This document shows, one piece after another, positions 6,414 through 9,989 of a stretch of DNA of 9,989 bases; position 1 is the first letter of the stretch, and each line of letters opens with the position of its first letter. The notes under the pieces were generated by a model. It searched no databases. It saw nothing but the letters and a program-made list of their open reading frames with translations, and was not told the origin of the DNA. The stretch spans positions 1 through 9,989 of the forward strand of contig JASJEI010000500.1 in NCBI GenBank assembly GCA_030064795.1. Direction: 5' to 3'. The stretch comes from Pleurocapsa sp. MO_226.B13 (GTDB taxonomy: Bacteria > Cyanobacteriota > Cyanobacteriia > Cyanobacteriales > Xenococcaceae). Position numbers and translations under genes: made by a program.

Positions 6414-6636
6414 TGTAGAGACGTAATACCTCTCCCTACCCCACCTCTCTCTACCTCTCTCCTGAAAGGAGAGAGAACATATGGTCTCCCCCTTTTAGGG
6501 GGAGGTTGGAGGGGGTGGAGAGGGAACATATTGTCTCCCACCTCCCTCATTCCCTCCTTTTAGGAGGGACGACTGATGTCTCCCCTTTCAGGGGAGATCA
6601 AGAGGGGTGGGGAGATCAAGAGGGGTCGTCTCTACA
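6414..6636. repeat. 223-bp hairpin-rich repeat element bounded by TGTAGAGACG inverted ends
   Basis: TGTAGAGACG (6414-6423) and its exact reverse complement (6627-6636) enclose a pyrimidine/purine-rich stretch. It contains four short hairpins, each with a 3-nt loop: 6455-6475 (9-bp stem), 6486-6504, 6551-6569 and 6579-6597 (8-bp stems). An 18-bp direct tandem repeat, GGGGAGATCAAGAGGGGT, occupies 6591-6626. TGTAGAGACG-type ends are familiar from dispersed cyanobacterial repeats. No target duplication was found. Short open frames cross it on both strands but look like low-complexity artefacts. Transcribed, it could form a highly structured RNA between the two metabolic genes. Confidence 0.7.
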
Positions 6637-6685
6637 GGGTTTAACGATTTAACCGATAAGTATTCTATGTAAACAGGATTTGGTA

Positions 6686-6720
6686 TTACTTGTTACTTGT
6701 TACTTGTTACTTGTTACTTG
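6686..6720 (+). repeat. Heptamer tandem repeat (TTACTTG x5), STRR type
   Basis: Five perfect copies of TTACTTG fill 6686-6720, followed by degenerate CTACCTG and CTACTTT. Heptanucleotide short tandem repeats are a known feature of cyanobacterial genomes and vary in copy number between strains. It lies about 120 bp upstream of the alpha-dioxygenase-like start, outside the likely core promoter. Confidence 0.9.
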
Positions 6721-6756
6721 CTACCTGCTACTTTTGATCCAATCCCCCTCATTGTC

Positions 6757-6784
6757 TTGACCTAATCTTGTACAGCTATAGATA
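6757..6784 (+). promoter_or_regulatory. Weak candidate promoter of the alpha-dioxygenase-like gene
   Basis: TTGACC (6757-6762) is a good -35 match. A TATAGATA stretch at 6777-6784 could supply the -10, with 14-16 bp spacing depending on register, shorter than ideal. It lies about 54 bp before the ATG. Nothing better is visible in the interval. Confidence 0.3.
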
Positions 6785-6837
6785 GAGCGATCGCCATGAC
6801 AATAGCAATAATATTTTAAATTTAAGGAGAAAAGTTC

Positions 6838-8583
6838 ATGTTTATGATTCCCTGGCATAAGTTGCCTACTCCCTTTGCTTTACTACAGCTAATCCAATTT
6901 CGCGATCGCTTAAGAGAACAAAATTTGCGAGATACTTCCCATATACCAGAGCGAGACAAATTACCAAAACCTAGTCCCAGTCCCGATAATCGTCATTTAG
7001 TAGCTCGTACCGCTGATGGTAGTTACAACGATCTAAATTATCCAGAAATGGGCATGGCTGGGACTCGTTTCGGGCGTAATGTACCGCTACAAGATGCTAA
7101 GGTAGACGAACCAAAGTTACTAACACCAAATCCCCGCACCGTTAGCCGAAAGTTACTAAAGCGAGAAGGTTTTATCCCTGCAACTATTCTCAATCTCCAT
7201 GCTGCATCTTGGATACAATTTCAAACCCACGATTGGTTTACTCACGGCGACAATCAGCCCGATAATAATTTTTCAATTCCCGAAAATGGTTCGGATGACA
7301 TTTTAGAAGTCCCTAAAACTTTAAAAGACCATACTCGCGATGACGACAATACTAACCCCGCAACTTTTATCAATCATGTTACCCATTGGTGGGATGCGTC
7401 GCAGCTCTATGGAAGTGATGAGGAAACAATCGACAGTCTCCGTTCTCACCAAGACGGCAAAATGTTAATCGAAGACCAGGGATTATTACCTTTCGATCCC
7501 AACCTGGGTATCGATCTGGTAGGTTTTCCTGGCTCGACAGGTAGCTGGTGGACGGGATTGAGTATGCTGCACACTCTATTTATTAAAGAACATAATGCTA
7601 TTTGCGATCGCCTCAAGCAGCTATATCCAGAATGGAATGACGGACAACTATTCGATCGAGCTAGACTCATTAATGCTGCCTTGCTAGCCAAAATTCATAC
7701 TGTAGAATGGACTCCCGCTATTCTCCCCAACCCTACCACCCAAATCGCCATGAACATTAACTGGTGGGGAATTCTGGGTAAAGATTTGAAAAAGACTATC
7801 GGTAGCTTGGGCGACAGCGAAGTTCTCAACGGTATTATTGGTTCGCCTACCGAGCATCATGCAGCACCCTACTCTCTAACAGAAGAGTTTGTCTCTGTAT
7901 ATCGAATGCACCCTCTAATTCCCGATGAATTAAATTTTTACGACCATAGTAATGGCGAACATTTAGCTACCAAACAGTTTCCAGAGATTTTTGGCAAGAA
8001 TACCCGCAACTTTATGGAATCCGTGGCAACCGAGGACTTATGGTATTCCTTTGGTATTCAACATCCAGGTGCTTTAACTTTACACAATTATCCTAACTTT
8101 CTTCGCGCCCTAGATAAAGAAGACGGTAGTGATGCATTCGATCTGGCTGCGGTAGATATTCTGAGAGACAGAGAACGGGGTGTACCCCGCTATAATCGCT
8201 TTCGCGAACTTATTGGTAGGGGGAAAGTTAAATCTTTTGCCGAAATTACCAGCAATCCTCAATGGCAACAAGAACTGAGGGAAATCTATCATGACGATCT
8301 CGATCGCGTAGATTTAATGGTGGGTTTATTTGCCGAAGACTTACCCGAAGGCTTTGGTTTTAGCGATACTGCTTTTCGAGTATTTATTCTCATGGCTTCG
8401 AGACGACTCAAAAGCGATCGCTTTTTTACCAAAGATTATCGCGCCGAAATTTATACTCAATTTGGACTGGATTGGATTGAAAATAACAGTTTCTTGTCGG
8501 TAATCCGCCGTCACTATCCAAAACTCGCTCCCAGTTTGTATAGAGTAAAAAATGGCTTTCAACCTTGGCAAAAATTGAATTGA
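6838..8583 (+). CDS. Fatty-acid alpha-dioxygenase-like haem peroxidase-family enzyme
   Basis: A 581-aa member of the animal-type haem peroxidase/cyclooxygenase superfamily, closest in motifs to plant alpha-dioxygenases, which oxidise fatty acids to 2-hydroperoxides that break down to aldehydes one carbon shorter. Distal haem His is H131 in THDWF. The calcium site is D132 plus T182-x-W184-x-D186-x-S188 in THWWDAS. Radical Tyr and proximal His are Y355 and H358 in YRMHP. H287 and T292 in KIHTVEWT correspond to the carboxylate-binding His and Thr of the rice enzyme. The 227-residue gap between the haem histidines is nearly that of Arabidopsis (226). SLLHxLFIKEHNAICD-like helix text (241-257) and SRRLKSDRFF (521-530) also fit. 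AAGGAG sits 8 bp before the ATG. There is no signal peptide or clear membrane segment. Cyanobacterial alpha-dioxygenases with this activity are known. The gene looks intact. A related fatty-acid dioxygenase of other regiospecificity is the main alternative. Confidence 0.9.
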   Translation: MFMIPWHKLPTPFALLQLIQFRDRLREQNLRDTSHIPERDKLPKPSPSPDNRHLVARTADGSYNDLNYPEMGMAGTRFGRNVPLQDAKVDEPKLLTPNPRTVSRKLLKREGFIPATILNLHAASWIQFQTHDWFTHGDNQPDNNFSIPENGSDDILEVPKTLKDHTRDDDNTNPATFINHVTHWWDASQLYGSDEETIDSLRSHQDGKMLIEDQGLLPFDPNLGIDLVGFPGSTGSWWTGLSMLHTLFIKEHNAICDRLKQLYPEWNDGQLFDRARLINAALLAKIHTVEWTPAILPNPTTQIAMNINWWGILGKDLKKTIGSLGDSEVLNGIIGSPTEHHAAPYSLTEEFVSVYRMHPLIPDELNFYDHSNGEHLATKQFPEIFGKNTRNFMESVATEDLWYSFGIQHPGALTLHNYPNFLRALDKEDGSDAFDLAAVDILRDRERGVPRYNRFRELIGRGKVKSFAEITSNPQWQQELREIYHDDLDRVDLMVGLFAEDLPEGFGFSDTAFRVFILMASRRLKSDRFFTKDYRAEIYTQFGLDWIENNSFLSVIRRHYPKLAPSLYRVKNGFQPWQKLN

Positions 8584-8685
8584 GTAGTCAAAGCGTTTGG
8601 GTATTCGCCACAAAGTAGTCAAGATCGATAGATTTATAAGATTTAACATTTCCCAGAGCAATCGCTCATAAATGGAAGCAAGATA

Positions 8686-9896
8686 ATGTTTGAGATTAAT
8701 CGCAGTTTAGCAATCATTATTGGGATCGATAAATATCAGCACATTCGTCCTCTGAAGAATGCCGTTGCTGATGCGGTGGGACTGGCAGAAGTTCTCAAAG
8801 ATATTTATGGTTACTTCTCAAATATATTTATGGTTACAAGGTTTTGCTGCTATTGAATCAAAGAGCAACCAAAGCAGAACTAGATAAATTGGTGACATCT
8901 CTGCAAGACAGGACGATTTCTTTTGATGGTAAAACAATTCGCGTCGATAAAAGCGATCGCCTTTTATTTTACTTTGCAGGTCATGGATTTGCTGAAGAAG
9001 TAGAAGAAAGTGAAGCTGGTAAACCTGCGGGTTACTTTATGCCTCAAGATGCGGAAGCCGAGCGCCAAAATACTTGGTTATCGATGCCTGAGCTATATGA
9101 GGCTTTTAGTGCCTTAGACTCTCACCATCTGTTAATGATTCTCGACTGTTGCTTTGCTGGCAGATTTTCCTGGGTAGGACAAGGCAGAAATGCAGCGCGT
9201 TCCCGTAAACTGTATCGACAAAGTTACGATCGCTTTATCAAACATAGAACCGAGCAAATCATTACTTCTGCTGCTCATGATGAAGAAGCACAGGATTTGT
9301 CTCGTTTTGGACAAAGAGGAGAGAAAAATGGTAATTCTCCTTTCGCCCACTTGCTACTAAAAGTGCTGCAAGGCAACTCTGATGGGGGTAGGGATATAGC
9401 GATAGAGGCAATTGTTGAGGATAAAATAATTACCGTCCAAGAACTTTTTACCTATCTACAAAACGAACTGGGGAAAGTAGCCCAAGGACAAACTCCTGGT
9501 CTGGCTCAAACTCGAAAATACGACCCAAAAACAGGGGAATATGTTTACTTAAAGGGCGAATATATCTTTCCTCTACCTAAATTCAATCCCGAAAACTTAA
9601 AAAAACTTAAACTAGATAAAAATTCCAATCCCTACAAAGGTTTAGCTTCATTTGAAATTGAAGATACTCAGCTATTTTATGGCAGAAAAACTTTGAGCCA
9701 ACAGCTAGGTCAAATCGTAAATAAGCAACCACTGACTATTGTTTTAGGTGCTTCGGGTTCGGGGAAATCTAGCTTGGTTAAAGCTGGTTTGATTCCTATC
9801 CTCACTGAAAACTGGCAGATTCTCCCACCAATGCGACCTGGTGAATATCCATTCACTGGACTTTGGGAATGCGATCGAGGAAATCGGCTAAAATAA
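8686..9896 (+). pseudogene. Second caspase-nSTAND1 gene, frameshifted and truncated
   Basis: From an ATG with GGAAG seven bases upstream the frame reads [14 protein letters not shown]... up to KDIYGY, then goes out of frame through a 23-bp tandem duplication and stops at 8854-8856. Without the extra 23 bp it continues as [20 protein letters not shown], exactly like the first copy. The remainder (to 9896) keeps the catalytic His (codon 8982-8984, FAGHGF), catalytic Cys (9150-9152, DCCFAG) and Walker [10 protein letters not shown]. It leaves homology after MRPGEYPF and stops within about 14 codons (GLWECDRGNRLK). It lacks Walker B, the rest of nSTAND1 and any sensor. A 76-residue stretch from SWVGQG to DGGRD is identical to copy 1, so the two are recent paralogues. 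A TTG-initiated downstream product cannot be excluded but would lack the first caspase strand. Confidence 0.85.
8792..8837 (+). repeat. 23-bp tandem duplication inside the caspase reading frame
   Basis: Two adjacent 23-bp units (8792-8814 and 8815-8837) each read TTCTCAAA, then G or T, then ATATTTATGGTTAC; they differ at one base. Twenty-three is not a multiple of three, so the duplication shifts the frame, and deleting one unit restores full agreement with the first copy of the gene. It looks like replication slippage rather than a transposon scar. Confidence 0.9.
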
Positions 9897-9989
9897 CTAC
9901 CTAGTAATACTTGTACTTGAATTAGACCCAGAATCGCTCGTGAAAGAAATATCCCTCGAATCCTTGCCTCCATGTTTTGAAAAGTGGTG
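9897..9989. other. End of window, no feature recognised
   Basis: After the truncated caspase-nSTAND1 copy stops, the remaining bases have no resemblance to the expected nSTAND1 continuation (present in copy 1 from about 1855). The break in homology at about 9855 therefore marks a deletion or insertion boundary whose other side lies outside the window. Confidence 0.4.

Noticed and set aside
6455..6475. Stem-loop as intrinsic terminator of the P450-like gene
   Set aside because: The stem is strong but is followed by GAGAACAT-type sequence with no U-run, is 195 bp past the stop codon, and belongs to a cluster of similar hairpins.
6359..6563. Overlapping short frames on both strands between the P450-like and dioxygenase genes
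   Set aside because: They translate the pyrimidine/purine-rich hairpin element and give low-complexity Pro/Arg/Gly-rich text on both strands.
9710..9973. 87-codon minus-strand frame at the end of the window
   Set aside because: Most of it lies antisense to the nSTAND1 Walker A region. The part beyond 9896 is too short and has no recognisable family.

Overview
The window comes from a cyanobacterium. It carries more than 20 copies of the HIP1 octamer GCGATCGC, is otherwise AT-rich, contains short heptamer repeats of the cyanobacterial STRR type, and its protein families are ones expanded in large cyanobacterial genomes. The exact taxon cannot be fixed from the sequence.

Layout. (1) At 1-544, a 64-bp perfect-arm hairpin is followed by the C-terminal remnant of an alpha/beta-hydrolase of the kind used in cyanobacterial conflict-type multidomain proteins. 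(2) At 702-3140, a caspase-like protease joined to an nSTAND1 P-loop ATPase breaks off by an internal deletion. It runs out of frame into four WD40 blades, which carry a further 1-base frameshift. (3) At 3160-3773, a TPR remnant is split by a 221-bp miniature transposon whose conceptual excision restores the reading frame. A second copy of the hydrolase tail follows. (4) At 3787-4918, two HIP1-anchored repeat arrays with a 37/32/37-bp rhythm flank a VapBC-type toxin-antitoxin pair on the minus strand. The second array is interrupted by a 132-bp miniature element with a G-rich tandem repeat. (5) At 5357-8583, two intact plus-strand genes form the metabolic core: a divergent cytochrome-P450-like protein (tentative) and a fatty-acid alpha-dioxygenase-like haem enzyme with all expected active-site residues. 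A 223-bp hairpin-rich repeat element and a heptamer tandem repeat separate them. (6) At 8686-9896, a second caspase-nSTAND1 gene, closely related to the first, is frameshifted near its 5' end by a clean 23-bp tandem duplication and stops just after its Walker A motif.

Interpretation. The region is a decaying accessory island. Parts of at least one large caspase/STAND/WD40(/TPR) and hydrolase defence- or death-type system are present twice and broken in different ways, with miniature transposons, HIP1 repeats and a toxin-antitoxin pair inserted among them. The alpha-dioxygenase gene, perhaps with the P450-like gene, is the part most likely to be functional. A haem dioxygenase next to a P450-like gene recalls the fused dioxygenase-P450 enzymes of fungal oxylipin synthesis, but a functional link here is inference only. 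The 23-bp duplication in the second caspase gene could in principle revert by slippage, so it may be a dead gene or a switchable one.
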